A DNA stretch of 64,000 nucleotides from Saccopteryx bilineata (lineage: Eukaryota > Chordata > Mammalia > Chiroptera > Emballonuridae): assembly GCF_036850765.1 (NCBI RefSeq), contig NC_089490.1:240553442-240617441 (forward strand), in the 5' to 3' direction. The position numbers were made by a program, and so were the translations under genes. Below the pieces are notes generated by a model that had not been told where the DNA came from, did not search any database, and saw only the letters and a program-made list of their open reading frames with translations. Below, in pieces: positions 12,301 to 25,500 of this stretch; the stretch's first letter is position 1; each line of letters begins with the position of its first letter.

Positions 12301-12611
12301 CGTGCCCTCGGCTGGTGGCTGTCCCCTCTGCAGAGGAGCTGGTTCTGGGATTCTGGGGTCCCTGGGGCAGTGGTACAAGCCCTGCACCCTTCTGCGATCT
12401 TCAGGCCAAGTCTGAGCATCCTGGGCTACAAACAACTTGGCATCAGCACATACAAGAAGTCAAAACTCTGACAAAATTTACACGCCACCCAATGTGGCCT
12501 CATTTCCCCAGTGAGGTGGGGTGTAGAAGGGAACAGCGACCTGTTTGAGACAGCATGGTCGGTTAGCAGGTGACCACTATCTTCTGATGTCCCCAGCACT
12601 ACATGGCCATT

Positions 12612-12835
12612 GGGTGATAACGACTATTTATCGAGCGCCTACTATGTGCAGGGCGTGCTGCTGCAGGGTGTGTCCCACCAAGTCCTCCTTCAGCCCCTGG
12701 CACAGCCCGCTGCAGGTGGTCCCGTTAGCCTGTGACAGATGCGGAAATGTGCCCAGAGAGGTGACATAAAATAGCTTGTTCAAGGACGCACAACTGGGGG
12801 CTGTGCCGGGGTTTAGAGCCAGGTTTGTCACAACG
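12612..12835 (-). repeat. MIR SINE remnant (reverse orientation)
   Basis: The order of motifs is that of a reversed MIR: atttatcgagcgcctactatgtgc, then a ccgttagcctgtgacagatgcgg segment (given in part), a cagagaggtgacat segment, and a region ending near 'gtttagagccagg'. Diverged from consensus. Confidence 0.75.
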
Positions 12836-15800
12836 TCATGCTCCCCTGGTGCCACCTCCCTGCTCCTCCATTGCTGCTGGCACTTGCAGTGTCACCCTGT
12901 TAGCGGTTCAAGCTCAGCCTGGTCCCCCCAACCTCTGCCAAGTGTGGGGAGGAGGAAATGGGTCAGTGAGCCGCAGCCCTGCTGACCTCTCCCCCAACCC
13001 AGCAAGTCCTGGGACATCACCAGCTGCTCTGCCTTCCCAAACCTATGTCATTTCATGCTAAGTTCTCACCGCCACATTCTCTGCCTCTTGGGGATGTTCA
13101 GGCTGAGCCGAGCCTAATGTCCCAGCCATCCTTGGAGAGAGGACATGCAGACAATTGATTAGACAACACAGACCTCCTTCGGGGGGGCAATGGCATTAGC
13201 TATGTTCTCAGGGTTGGCGTGGATCAGTGCCCTATGGAACACGGGTGTCGGGACCCTTTTTGATAAACAGAGTCACCGACAGGGACCAAGTAGACTTCTA
13301 GGGGCCACGCAGGCTCCGGAAGGGGGGTATATGCTTCAAACAAGACACCGGGTGGGCAAGGCCTAGCCTCTGCATTGCCCAGTTACAGAAGGAACTCACG
13401 TCCATTACCGTGTGCCAGGTGCTGCTGTAGACACTGGGGACACGTCCAGGGGCCAAACTGGCAGAGAGCTTCTGTGGCAGCCAGGAGCCAGGCACCATCT
13501 GTGGGTGACCCTGGAGGAGCCCCACCTTTGGGGTGGAATACGTCTCCTACCCCAATGAGCAAGGGGCAAGCTCTGGGCTCATGGCAATTCCGAGATGCCG
13601 GCACCAGAGGTCTGTGGGCTCCCCCCTCCACCCCAGATCTCAGACGCTGGTAACAGTGGGTAGAGGGGGAAGGTGGCAAACCTCCCCCTGTGGTTTTCCT
13701 AGAGCGTTGGCCTCTGTGCCCCATACCTGTCTGTGTTGGGCTCAGCTTCCTCCCAGCAGGTGTTTGGAGATTTGACCTAAAAAGAACTGCTTCACCACCA
13801 CCCCACCCTCAGGAAACCCCAGCCCCTGTGTTAGTTCTCCATGTGCCTGTGAGGGTCCTGAGGGTACAGCCAAGACGGGGAGGGCCCAGGGCAGGTGCAG
13901 GGCCTACAGGGGCTTCATCTTCTGAGCTCGGTCTCCATTCTGGTCACACTCAAGGCTTTAGTTCCTCCCGGCAAATGGGCAGAAACTGGAACACAGCTTT
14001 TGGACCCCTGTGAGAAGATGATTAGGGTCCCCACTGAGAGCCTTCCCCACACTGCCTGCCCTGCAGGGCTTGCAGGGAAGGCCCTGGAAGAGAGGGAGGT
14101 GACACAGACCCAATGACCCAGAAGATAAGAGGCTGAGAGTTACCCCCAGCCCCAATACTCAACCTTTGGTTCATTTGAGTAAGAGTCAAAAGCCTTCTTC
14201 TTCCTTGCAGCTCCTGGGCTGGGGGGTCCAGGCTTCAGAGGGGGCTCTAGCTAATGAAAGGGTCAGGGTGGAAGGAAGTTCACAAGTCTGGGGATGGGGG
14301 AGCAGAGAAATACTTACTTGGTTATCCCCTCTCTCAAAACCCTCCACCTGCTCCGACGGCTGGAGATGCAATGAGTGAGCACAGTGATGAGAAGCCTTGG
14401 GTTCAGATAGACTAGGAGCCGAGCTCAGCCTCACCCTTAGGGAAGGAGAGCAGCCCTGTGCTCACACAGATGGCACGGTCCAGGGACCAGCGTGGCCCAT
14501 GAGCTCCCTGCATCCTTTCCGCCCCAACACCTGAGCTCCATGGGGGCAGGAAGCCCAGAGGGGTCAGCTCCCCGGTGATGACATTGGGCTCTGGGAAAGG
14601 GGAGTTCTTACCCTGGCACTGGAACTCCCACCTGGAGCACCCGCCTACGTTTTTAGACATCTGTACAACCGCTTTTCTGTGCCGAGTAATTGCCAGCGAT
14701 TATTCTATTAAGAGGCATTGAGTTATGAATCCGTGTCCCACCCCTGTGAAGTTCAACGCCTCGTTCAAACACCTCACAGAAACCTCGTAAGGCACGGAGG
14801 TGCTGAGTACAACCAGGAAGAGAGGATGTTGCTCCAGGTTGGTCAGAAGGCCAGGGGTCCATCCCCAGCTGGGTCAGGTCCAGGTACGTTCCGAGTCTCC
14901 TTACTCTCGCCTTTGTCTCTAAGTGTTGGCACCAAGGAGCTCTCCCAGAACCTGGGCAACATGCTGTCTCCCCAGCATAGAGCTTATGTATTTGACGGTT
15001 GGCTGTGCAGACCTGGACCTGTTGGGTCCAGTCTGTCTGAACGCGGAGGAAGTCCTGCTGCTTGGTGGTGATGTCATCACAAGGCTAGCCAGACAACCCA
15101 GGCTGGGGGCTTGTGTTTTTCTGCATGGGGTTTTTGAGTTTCCTTGGCCCACAGTGCGGTGTAATAGGACTTATTACGAATGGGTCAGCTTGACCCTAAG
15201 GCAGAACGTTGAGTGAGATTGTGTTTGAGGTTGCACTTGGCTTTGGGATTCAGTGGCTGGCTCTGCAGGGATATGGACGGGTCCAGTCTGTGTCTGGGTT
15301 TGCTCGAATTAAAGGACACACACTCAGACAGGCAGTTTGCACATCTCCACCTAGCACATGGACACAGCCACCCACACACTACCCCCTCCTGCCTGCAGTT
15401 GCCATGATACCTGCCTTGGACTGGTCCTCATCTGAGGAAGGTGCATCTGGGTAGTGTGGAGGTCACCTGGGCCACATTCCCTTTGGGAGATCACAGAACC
15501 CTGGCTTTAGTCAAGGAGGAAGGTCTCAGCACTTGGAGGTCCTATACCCAGCAGAAGAAGAGGAAAGAGAAGCCTGGAGCCTCACTTGCATGTCCAGTAC
15601 CCCTTGCTGAGGGGCAGCTAGCCCATATTCCAGCCTGGGGGCCAGAACAGGAGTCTGAGCCTCAGGCCAACCGGAGGTCAGACCTCCAGCCCTGGGCCGC
15701 TGAGGCTGCAGGAGGGTCACTGCTATGGGCCCACACCCCATGTCTGGAGTAGGTCCTTGAGGGAGTAATCCCTCGGCCACATTTCCATTTCCTCTGGGGC

Positions 15801-18040
15801 CACTCAGCCTAAAACACGTGGCTCTGAAGGGAGAGCCTGTGTCCCTCCCAGCCTTGAAGAGCCCTCCCTTCATGCTAGGGATACTGTCCTCAGGCTTGGG
15901 TCATGTGGCCAGAGGTGCCTTGTTTTCTATTTCAGGGCCTGGTCTCTGTCCTCCCACCCCACCCCATTTCACACTAGGTCAGGCTGGGGTGGGGGATGGG
16001 TCCATGCTGTGTGAGCTCCCGGGGATGTGGGTTGTTGGTTAGAATTTCTCCACGCTGTTCCTGAGATAGTAGAGGGCAGATTGAGGCCCACGACCCCTGG
16101 ACCCACTCCCAGCCCAGTCTGCTGAGCCTCATGTACCGCCCCCCCCCAACCGCCAGGCAAGGAGACAGATAGATCTCTTCTGAGCCCATGGCCCAGAAGA
16201 AATGTCCCCAGACGCTGAGCTCAGGGAGCATGCTGGACAAAGCCAGGCCTCTGCAGAGTCCACAGAAATGTCTCAGTAACTAACGCCCTGTCAGAATGGA
16301 GGTGGTGTCTAGCCTGGGAGGAAGCTAGTGGAACAATCCAGGAGGCTTCCTGGATGAGGACCTGGAGGTATGAGCAAGCTGGTGCCTGCATGTTGGACCA
16401 CGGCATCCACTGGCCCCTTTTCTTCTCAAGGGGAAGTGGAGGGTGGGGCTTAAGTTCCATTTGGGACTGCCGTGTGCCAGGCAGCCGGGGACGCTGTGCC
16501 CACTCTTGCCCCTGTCTCCCAGAGGTGTGGCAGAACTCTCTCACACCACTGAACAGAGTGCAGATGCAGGGGAGGAGAGGGCCTCGGCTGTGACATGCAC
16601 CAAAGTTCTTCCCCTGAAGTCCTAGAGCATCCCTCCACAGGGCCAAGGGAGGTCTCTGCTGGACGCCCTGTCGTCCAGGTCAGCAGAGGAGGGAGAGTGG
16701 CCTTGCGGGGCCACTGTCTCAGAGCCTGGCGCCCCTTCCAGCACACCAGCTGCTGCATCTCTCCCGTGGGGTTCCAAGAGGTCACTGCTGCTAACACTCC
16801 CCCACACATCTGCTCTGAGTCACGTGTTCATTCATTTCGCTGGTCGTCATTCACCGCAGAGCTGGGATGAGCTTTGAGAAAGGGCTCCTCCCTGGTGGAC
16901 CAGCCAGAGTGGGAAACACGATGGAGTGAATCAAGTGTTGGCCCCAGATGTCAGGAGGCTGGTTACCTAGGGGCTGCAGTGAGTGTGTGAGGTCAGGGAG
17001 GGCCACCTGGAGGACCAGGGGCCCAGAGGACTCTAGGCCTTTCTCCAAAAGTAGCTCCCCTGAACGCCTTCCCCATCTGGAGTAAGGGCATCCCTAACCT
17101 TAGTGCTGTCCAGGCCTGGGTCCTTGGGGTCATCTCTGTCTCTTTCCCGCTCACACACCCTTGCTCCTTCAGCAAATTCTGATGGCTGTAAGGACAGCTC
17201 GAGTCTGACTGCTCTTCCCACCCCCAGTGCCACCAGTCAGCTCCCAGGCACCCAGAGTCAGCTGCCCACCACCCCCTCCCTCAGAGCCTGCCTTCTCCCA
17301 AGGTTACCTTTCAAAGTCACTGGGGGGAGGGCAGCTCGGCCCTCCTTCCCACCTCCCTTCCTCTTCCTCTCATCCCAGTAATCTTAATCCCATCCCGTGG
17401 GCAGGGCCTTCAAACTGTCCCCACCCCAGACAACCTGGGTCATGTTCACCCAGTCACACATAGGGTGACCATGTCAAATGTCACCACATGCCTTTCTCTG
17501 ACTGTATGCCTGAATCGTCACTCCTCAAATCGCTAAATTGCTCTCAGTAATTGGTCAACAGATGTCAGATCACCCATCCCACCCCTATCATTGAAATGGG
17601 AGTGGGGTGTGGGGGGATGAGCCAGTTTGGGGGAGCCAGGGAACCAGGGACTCATGTGATTCTAAAGCAGCCTTGTTCCTCACCTCCCCTTTGGAAGCTG
17701 GGCAGGACCTCATCCCCTCCTGTAGGTCACCAACATCACCTGCATCCCTTCCCACCCCTCATCACAAAGCCCCTCTGACCTGGCCACATCTCCCTGCAGT
17801 GACCACTTCACAGCCTGTCTGCCCTGCAGGTAAAAGAGGCCCGGGGCTGGGTTTGGGGGTGGTGTGACAGGGGTGGCCCCTCTCTTTTTAGGAATCACTC
17901 GAGGAAGCATTCTGCACACTATGGCTTTATCGACTGGTAACTGGTGCCCGGAATGGCTGTTGCCACGGCAGCAGAACCTCTCACTGCAGCAGGGGATGGT
18001 GGGAAACTCAGGGGATGTGAAAGGAATGGAAAAGGAGCCA

Positions 18041-18071
18041 GAGAAAGAGAGAGAGAGAGAGAGAGAGAGTG
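18041..18071. repeat. GA dinucleotide microsatellite
   Basis: A run of about a dozen ga units with one interruption, read directly. Confidence 0.95.
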
Positions 18072-20199
18072 AAAGGTTGCATTAGGGAGCGTCTGAAAGT
18101 TCCAGGATGCCAAGATGACGGTTTAAAGGGATCGCCACATGGCCGCAACAAAACCCTTTAAAGAGTGACAGGCGAAGGTGACCAGGGGACAAAGGGGAGG
18201 CCGGCACTCAAGGGGATCCCCACTGAATTAACTCATGAGATGAGCATGGAAGGTGTTTTCTGTTTCAGAAGGGAAATGTGGGTTTTAGAAGGGCATGCTG
18301 GGGGCTTTCGCCTCACTTCCTGAAGGGGCAGGGTCCCAGAAGCTGCTATTTGAAAAACGGACTTGGGATTTGGGGCATGTGATGTCCCAGGAAAGGAGGT
18401 GCAGAGGAACACAGAAGAGCAAAGAGAAGGGAGGGGAGAGTCGAATATCCAGGAGGAGAGGAAGATTGGGCCCCCAGGTGATGGGTATCCAGGGACAAAG
18501 AAGTGCAAATGGACAGAGCAACAAGTGGGAGGTGTTTCATAAACACCTCCTACAGATCGGTCTGACTGGAGCTCACCTACAGCGCGGATACCAGAGACGA
18601 GGGGGCCCAAGTTAACACCAGGGAGAGAGCAACAGGTTCTGCCTACCACAGGACACACAGTGGACTGGACCTTTCGGTCAGACGGTCCATTGCTCCTTCT
18701 CTGCAAAGGGGAGATGGATTTATATGCAGAACAGACCATGTAGACAGTAAATAGGAACCGCCATAGCGGGTGGATCAGAAAACAAGTGTCCCCAGGTTCT
18801 CAAATCGTTGTTGTTGTTTTTTTAAGAAAAACCAGCTTCCCTTGTGATTGAATGATGAGTATTATGGGCAAATGAGAGAGTGACCTCTGAGTCAGGGTGA
18901 GGACATTAGGAGAGTGATATTGGTCTCACTAAAAGAGGGAGGGCCTGGTTTCCCAGAGATGTGGCACCGATGATGGGGTTCCAGTCTTTCCTTGAGCCGG
19001 GATCTTGTGTTTGGGTAGAAACGTGAATACCTCATGTGCCCAGAGAGGAACTCTCAGGATTGGTCTCATCTTTTGGGCACTCCCTGTATCCGGGCCATGT
19101 TCTGGCATGGTGCCACTTCGGTCCCTTTAGCCAGGTCCTATGGCTTGTCATTTGCTACCACGCACCCCGACTCCACCCGTAAGTGTCTTAAGTGCAAGGC
19201 CACGCTGTGTTGTGCCCTTGACCAGAGGACCTTCTGGTAAACTTTCACACACACCTGTCCTTTCCTCCACTCCTCTGAGGTGGTGTCAGTGCTGGGCAGG
19301 TGTGAGCTGAAGAGCCTCCTGCTTCTGGTCTCCTGGTCGGAACCTTCCCTTTGACTGTGGGGTGTTCCAGGAAGCCTTCCTGGTTCCCCCCACCCATTCT
19401 CCCGCCACCTGCAAGCCCAGTCTGGGAGGATGGGCAGCGTCCTCTTACTGGGGGACAGCCCTAGGCAAACTGCTGCCCCTGCCTCCCTTCTACCCCAGGT
19501 GGAAGGGGGCGGGGAGTGGGGAGGACTCGTGTGTGCAGCCCTGTGTTAGCTCTCCCGCAGCCAGGGCACCTGTGCTGGGACTCATCCTGCTTCCCCAGGC
19601 TGGACACAGCCCTTCACAATTCCAAAGTCCTTGCACCTGTGCAGCTGGTGTTACAACCAGTGAGGGGAGACAGAGAGCCAGAGGGCGCAGTGACTTTGAC
19701 AAGGTCACACAATGGAAGGGGGACCCAATCTCCTGATCCCAAGAATTAGTCTTTTCCTTCAATGCCATGACCTTCTTCCCCAGTCTTTCCCACCCCTAAG
19801 CCCACTTCAGGAGAGCAGCCTTGTGCCTCAGGTACTGAACAAGGAGGGCCTGGAAGTTTCCTGGGGGAACCCCCTCCAACATCCCTGTTCTGGAACTCAC
19901 TCTGTCCTGAGCCCCTTGTCACAGTCCCTTTTACCTGCACCCCCACATCTCAGCGGATCCTTTCCACCCCACTCCTGAGCGAGCACGACGGCCACCAGTG
20001 CCCCTTGGAGAATCTTTTCTGTCTCTAATCACAAAGTGAGGATAAAAACTGGTCACATCCGTTATCTCTGTCCCCCCCCCAACTCCCGTACCCCTACTCA
20101 TCCGCCCCTGCATCTCTGCTGCAAATACCACCGCCTCCAAGCCAGAAATAGACACAGCCCTCTCCCCCACCTCGCTCCCTCGCACATACTCCTCCCCTC

Positions 20200-20679
20200 C
20201 CTGATTGCGCCCGCCTCCCCTCCCTTCTTCCTCGCTGGAGCCGCAGCCGCAGCCCCTGCTCCAGCGGGCGGGCTGGCAGGCAAGCGGACGGAGGCGAGGC
20301 AAGGGCGCTGCCGCTGCGCGCCCCCAGGACCCCAGGGGGAGCAGGCGGGGCCAGGCCTCGGGGCCTCTGTTCTTCCTTTGATTGATTTTTACATTTTAAT
20401 TTGTATTTCCCCACCCGCCCCTTTTCTTCCACCCGCCCCTTTGCTGCGCGGCTTCCTCGCTCCTTCCCTTCCCCGGTTTGCTTCCTTGCGTGTCTTCCCC
20501 TGCGCCCTCGGTTCGGCTTGCCTCCCTCCCTCCGCCCTCCGCCCTCCCCCTTACTCTCCCTTCTTCCCGGGTTTCTTCCGTCCTTTCTCTCCCCTCCCCT
20601 CCCCCGCCTCCTCCTCTTTGCGCTCCCCCGCCCCGTGCCTGCAGACGCGCGGATCGTCCATGCGCTCCTCGCGGGCAGA
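20200..20679 (+). promoter_or_regulatory. NAV1: Internal NAV1 promoter and 5' UTR of exon 1b (GC-rich)
   Basis: This stretch shifts to dense GC with many CpG dinucleotides that continue through exon 1b, as expected of a CpG-island promoter. No convincing TATA box precedes the start; the only AT-rich piece is at about 20378-20408. Two identical KLF/SP-type boxes CCACCCGCCCC occur at 20411-20421 and 20429-20439, 18 bp apart. The 5' UTR is pyrimidine-rich with repeated cctccct/cttcct tracts. The transcription start cannot be fixed from sequence. There is no in-frame stop between about 20401 and the ATG at 20680, so an N-terminal extension is formally possible, but it would be low-complexity Pro/Ser/Phe/Leu. 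Confidence 0.8.
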
Positions 20680-20725
20680 ATGCTGGGCAGCAGCGTCAAG
20701 AGCGCGCAGCCTGAGGTGGAGCTGA
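20660..20725 (+). promoter_or_regulatory. NAV1: Overlapping upstream ORF in exon 1b
   Basis: An ATG at 20660, in a weak context (T at -3), opens a 21-codon frame that ends in TGA at 20723-20725. It overlaps the main start at 20680 in a different frame. Such overlapping uORFs commonly reduce initiation at the main ATG. Whether it is used here is not visible from sequence. Confidence 0.55.
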
Positions 20726-21436
20726 GCAGTGGCGGCGACGAGAGCGCGGACGAGCCCCGTGGTGCTGGGAGGAAGGCGGCGGCGGCGGACAGCAGAGGCA
20801 TGCTGCCCAAGCGCGCTAAGGCGCCCAGCGGCGGCGGCGGCGGCATGGCCAAGTCCAGCGCCGCTGAGCTGAAGGTCTTCAAGTCCGGCAGCATGGATGG
20901 CCGAGTCCCCGGAGGGCTGCCCACCTCCAACCTGCGCAAGCAGAAGTCGCTTACCAACCTGTCGTTCCTCACGGACTCCGAGAAAAAGCTGCAGCTCTAT
21001 GAGCCCGAGTGGAGCGACGACATGGCCAAGGCACCCAAGGGCTTGGGCAAGGCGGGATCCAAAGGCCGCGAGGCCCCACTCATGTCCAAGACGCTGTCTA
21101 AGTCCGAGCACTCTCTCTTCCACGCCAAGAGCGGCCCAGCGGGCTGCGCCAAGGCCCCCCTGGCTCCACTGGCGCCCAGTCTGGGAAAGCCCAGCCGAAT
21201 CCCGCGTGGCCCCTACGCCGAGGTCAAACCGCTCAGCAAGGCTCCAGAGGCCGCCCTCAGCGACGATGGCAAGTCAGACGACGAGTTGCTCTCCAGCAAG
21301 GCCAAGGCGCAGAAGGGCTCTGGGCCCGTGCCCTCCGCCAAGGGCCAGGAAGAGCGCGCCTTCCTCAAGGTGGATCCCGAGCTCGTGGTGACCGTGCTGG
21401 GAGACTTAGAACAGCTGCTGTTCAGCCAGATGCTGG
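20680..21436 (+). CDS. NAV1: NAV1 short-isoform first coding exon (exon 1b)
   Basis: The exon encodes the classical NAV1 N-terminus, starting MLGSSVKSAQPEVELSSG and giving 252 complete residues plus one base. It closely matches mammalian NAV1 as I recall it, including LRKQKSLTNLSFLTDSEKK (about residues 85-103) and the segment near the end, DPELVVTVLGDLEQLL. NAV1 guides microtubules in growing neurons and binds plus-end EB proteins. The SRIP motif at residues 172-175 (21193-21204), followed by basic residues, is a canonical SxIP site. The acidic SDDELLSSKAK stretch and a short Gly run lie between conserved blocks. The ATG has A at -3. The donor CTGG|GTGAGT at 21436/21437 leaves one G, which joins exon C to make Asp. 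Reading past the donor continues open to 21630 but that is intron. Confidence 0.97.
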
Positions 21437-22486
21437 GTGAGTCCTGCCCCCACCCCATCGTCCCCTGCTTTCTCCTTTCTTCCAGCCAGCTGCACAAGAT
21501 GTGGGGAACCCCCCCACACACACTCCTTGTCAGGCTTTCCAGATCTCAGGTCGGTTATGAGGGGGACATTGCACCCAGATGTGCAGGGCTGGCCCATCTC
21601 CAGATACCATGGCTAAGTGCGCCTTCATAAAAAAATGTCACCAGGAGGAAGCCCTGCTCCGGCCTGCCTGAGGTGAAGCTGGACAATGACGTGGAGGGTC
21701 CTAGATTCTCTGAAATAGAGCCCCTTGGTGTCCTCGAATCTTAAATGCAAAACCTGGGGCTGGGGAGACCTCAGTGGTATCGCCATCTGCGCTCACCAGT
21801 GCATTCGCATCGCTAGGGGAGCCTGGGGTGAGCTGTCCGGAGGACACGTGTGCGGGAAGCAGATGTGGGACTGCTGGCCCCGAGCAGAGCTGAGGTCCCA
21901 CTTCCTTTATGGGTCCCCGGTGGGAGCAGAGTCGGATATCCCGAGTGTGGGGTTTCTGGCAGGAGGACGTGTCTGGGGCCGGGGCCAGGGCGGGCAGCCA
22001 GCTGTGCGCATCTGGATGTGCGTCCTATCCCTCCGCTCATCTCCCAGACCCCAAACCCCGAGTTTTTAGAGAGTGTGGAAAGGTCTGGGCATTCTCGCAG
22101 AGCCTGCTGATTGACTGGGAAGCCGGTGCCGTTAGGCTAATGGAAGCGTAGCCTGCGGAAAGGGAGGAACAAAGCTTGCGCGGAGGGAGAAAGCTCAGAG
22201 AGCGGTTCCATTGTTCTCTGAGCCCGGAGTCCATGCAAAAAGCCCCTGGAACTGCGCTGGCTTTCCCAGGGATCCCTTGCCCGTAGACGGTAGATGGGGC
22301 AGCGTAGCACTCGAGGCTGCGATGCCTTGGAAGCCCGTACAGCCGAGCTGGGGCCGCGGAAGGACGGCAACCGGGCCTGGGGCCCGATGGGCCACCTTGG
22401 CTCCAAGGACTTGTTGCAGTGGCTGGGATGTGGGTCCAGGGAGCCGGAGCGATCGAGCTTCCAGGGTATCAGGCTGGTGCTCGCCG

Positions 22487-22507
22487 CCCCCCCCCCCCGG
22501 GGGGGGG
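22487..22507. repeat. Head-to-head poly-C/poly-G tract
   Basis: Twelve C at 22487-22498 are followed directly by nine G at 22499-22507, forming a palindromic C/G block in CpG-rich sequence about 1 kb past exon 1b. Confidence 0.95.
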
Positions 22508-25500
22508 AACCTGGGCTGGGAAGGGGCGTGTCCACGCGCGTGTGCAGGGGCGGAGCCGACACGGGCTGCATCCGAGTGACAGGCTGGCCGAGTGGGGGGT
22601 GGTTATGGACTGAGCGGGTGGTGCCCTGGAGAATGCAGCACTAGAGACTGGGTGGCCCTGCTGCAGTCTTTCCAGGACCCCTAGGTGTCGGCCAGGATGA
22701 GCCCCTGAGCACGGACGAGGATTTGGAGCCTCATGGAGGAGGCCGCATGTGGACTTGGCAGGGACAGGTGGGGATGGAGCTGTGGGTGCAGACACTGACC
22801 CTGTGACCTCTGGAGTGTACCTGCCTGTGCCCCGTGCTGCTAGCAGGGCGGGACGGACAATAAAAGAAAAGAGAAATAATAGCAGGCACAAAGGACAGTG
22901 TGGAGAACAGGACAGGGGCTGGGTAATGGAGAGGGACCTGGGAGGAGAGGCCTGCTCCAGCCTCTGTCAGGAGGTGGTCATTAAATCGTGGTAGAGGCCG
23001 GAGGGGAGGCACCAGGTAGACTGGAGTGGGGGCAGGGCAGAGGAGAGGGAGACACCAGCTTTGTGACTGGGGGTGCTGGAGGGAGACTCCGAACAGCAGA
23101 GGGCACAGCTCCCCCTGCTTTCAAGGTCAAGGCTTTGCCTGCTTGGGATGATTTAGCTAATCTGGGCTGTCCCCAGGGCTGGACGTCCCAGCTGCCCCAG
23201 GACCTGGTTGCCTAGACGAAGCCTCCTCAGGGCTTCTCCTGAGGCAGCAACCACCTACCCCTGAGATGTGGTCCCCTTGCTGGCTGGGGAGGGGCTGCAC
23301 CACTGTCTCCACTCCTGCTCAGTGCTGTCTTCTTTCAAGGTGCAGTGGCTGGAGAGCTGGAGAGCCTCTCTGCAGCTTAGGGGATGGGAGAAGGCCTCCC
23401 CCTTACCCCCAGGTGGGGAACCAGGGCAAAAAGCTTTAAGGGCCTCACAATCCTTGTAGTTCGTGGTATAAGCAAATCCTGCTTGTGTCCCCACGCCTTG
23501 GTCACAGTAATGACACAGTCTTCAGGAAACCAGATAGAGGAGGAGGGGAGTCAGCAGGTAGTGAGGAGCCAGATCAAGGCCTCCAGCCCTGCCCCAGTGA
23601 CTCACAGAGGGGTTAACTCTCTGGTGGGGGGAGAGGGCTGGACAGTCTAGCCGGGAGGACCCCAGGTAGGTGGGGGTGGAGGGCAGAATGAAGGACAGAA
23701 GACAGCAGAGCAGGTCAGTCTCTTGCAGCCACAGAGGTGCTCCAGGCTGTTGTGATGGCCCTGCATGGGGAGTAGGGTGGCCTCTGGGGACAGGCGTGGC
23801 TGCCTTGATGTCTCAGGATGGTGACTGAAGACACAGAGCATTTGTTCCCCACAGTGAGGCTCAGAGTCCGGTTACATGCGCTCCCTGGTACCATCCCAGG
23901 CCCAAGAAGCTGCCAAGGCCCAATTTCTCTGGGAGGGGGGTGGGGCAGCCCCAAGTAAGAGCCTTTCTGGAATACAAGAGAAGAGCTGAAACCTGATCAT
24001 CCCCTTCCCAGAAATCAGCTGGGGCCCAGATGGCCCAGGCGGTGCCCTGCCCCTTCCCTGCCTCCGAAGCTGCCAAACAGCCAGGGTCCCACTGGGGAGC
24101 CCTGGTGACTTGGAGACTGGTGATGGCCCCAGGGACATGGGCTGGTCCCAGGAACCGGATGCCTTTGGACCCCAGCCAATGGTCAACATAAGGCTGTTTG
24201 GCTCCCACAGGAAAGCCTCCACCTACCCACTGCTGACCCCCAACCCCAGCTTGGGTCTGGGACACAGCAAGAGCTGCAATCCCAGTTCCCTGCCTGGAAG
24301 TCCTGAACTATGTGACCTCCTCAGAGATTCAGTTTCCCCATTTGTGAATGGAATAAACCCTCCCCTGGCTCTTCCTCACTGGCAGGGAGTGGGGACGGGT
24401 TGTAAAGTAAGGTGGTCGGACCTTGAGAAGGCCCCAGGTGGCTCAAGGGGGAGCCTGTGTTAACCCAGAACAGTGACCACAGCCCCCCCCCCAGCCAAGG
24501 ACCTCAAAGCACATCTGCCAACTCCCTCCAGCATTCTCCTGGCAAAGGGGCCAAGTGGACAGAGAGGCAGCCCAAGGTCAAGGTTGCTGGAGGTCCTGGT
24601 CCTGCTTCCTCACGAAGATGCCAGGACCCAGGAGAGGTATTACTATGGCACCAGGAAGGCCCTCCAAGGAGTCCCCGGAAGTTCTGTGTCTCTGAGCCAG
24701 GTGGTTGCTATGGGTTTGGGGGATGCGTGTGAGTGTGGGGTTTGTGCCGGAGAGTATGTCCTGGGATGCTCTGAGGACAGTTTTCTCTTTCTGTTCCCTG
24801 CCCTGGGGGGTCGGGATAGAGGGGTTACTGACACACAGAGCAGACAGGTGAGGTGAGCAGGCTCTGCCAGCCTCCTCCTGTCAGAGGTTCCACACCTCAA
24901 GTTGTCTTAGTGCCCTCTCTGGGCTCCCCAAGGCCCCACAGGAAAGTGGGGCTCATCACTCGCCCCACCTGGCAGCAGGTGGGGACCTTGGCAGAAGCCA
25001 GGATGAGAAAGGCAGTGGCTAGTGTGGGCCAACAGGTGGGCCTGTGTGTATGGACAGAACTGACTCGGGACTTTCATGCTGTGAGGCCTCCTCCCCCCAA
25101 AGCTTGGCATTGAGGAGAACACCTGTTTTCTCCCCATGTTCAGAAAGTTCTTTCTGGGGGCGCAGCACTCTGCAGGGTCCCTCCCACATCCTGCTCCTGC
25201 CTCTGGGCACAGCCTCTTTCAGAAGACCGCTGAGCTGAAGCCTGTTCCTTGTCACCAGGCAGCTGGGCTCTGCTTCCCAGAGGAGCTGTGGCTGGGTGAG
25301 CAGGCCTCAGGGCAGGTCCTCTGCTCTGGAGACACCCGTTCACATGGCCCCCGGGGACCTAGGGTATCTCTGCTTCCCTGCAGACTATGCCCCCAGGGAG
25401 ACTAGCACCAAGTCACCTGAAGCCCTGAGGTGTTTCCTGACACGTTCCTCTTAACGCCACATGCACCCCCCCCCATCCATTACTGTGACCACAATTGACC

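Larger units (their letters stand above)
9347..20199 (+). other. NAV1: NAV1 intron between exon B and the internal promoter
   Basis: No coding exon can be supported here. The region is GC-rich and full of short overlapping frames on both strands with no family match. It holds old MIR and L2-like remnants, an ATTC-rich stretch near 10980-11035 and a GA microsatellite at about 18041-18071. An AT-rich pocket near 10490-10560 includes a MEF2-like CTATTTTTATA at 10513-10523. In the long isoform this stretch is spliced out together with exon 1b. Confidence 0.8.

Noticed and set aside
18122..18162. Inverted TTTAAAGGG / CCCTTTAAA pair with a 23-bp gap
   Set aside because: Only 9 bp each and no other structure, so within what chance allows in 64 kb.
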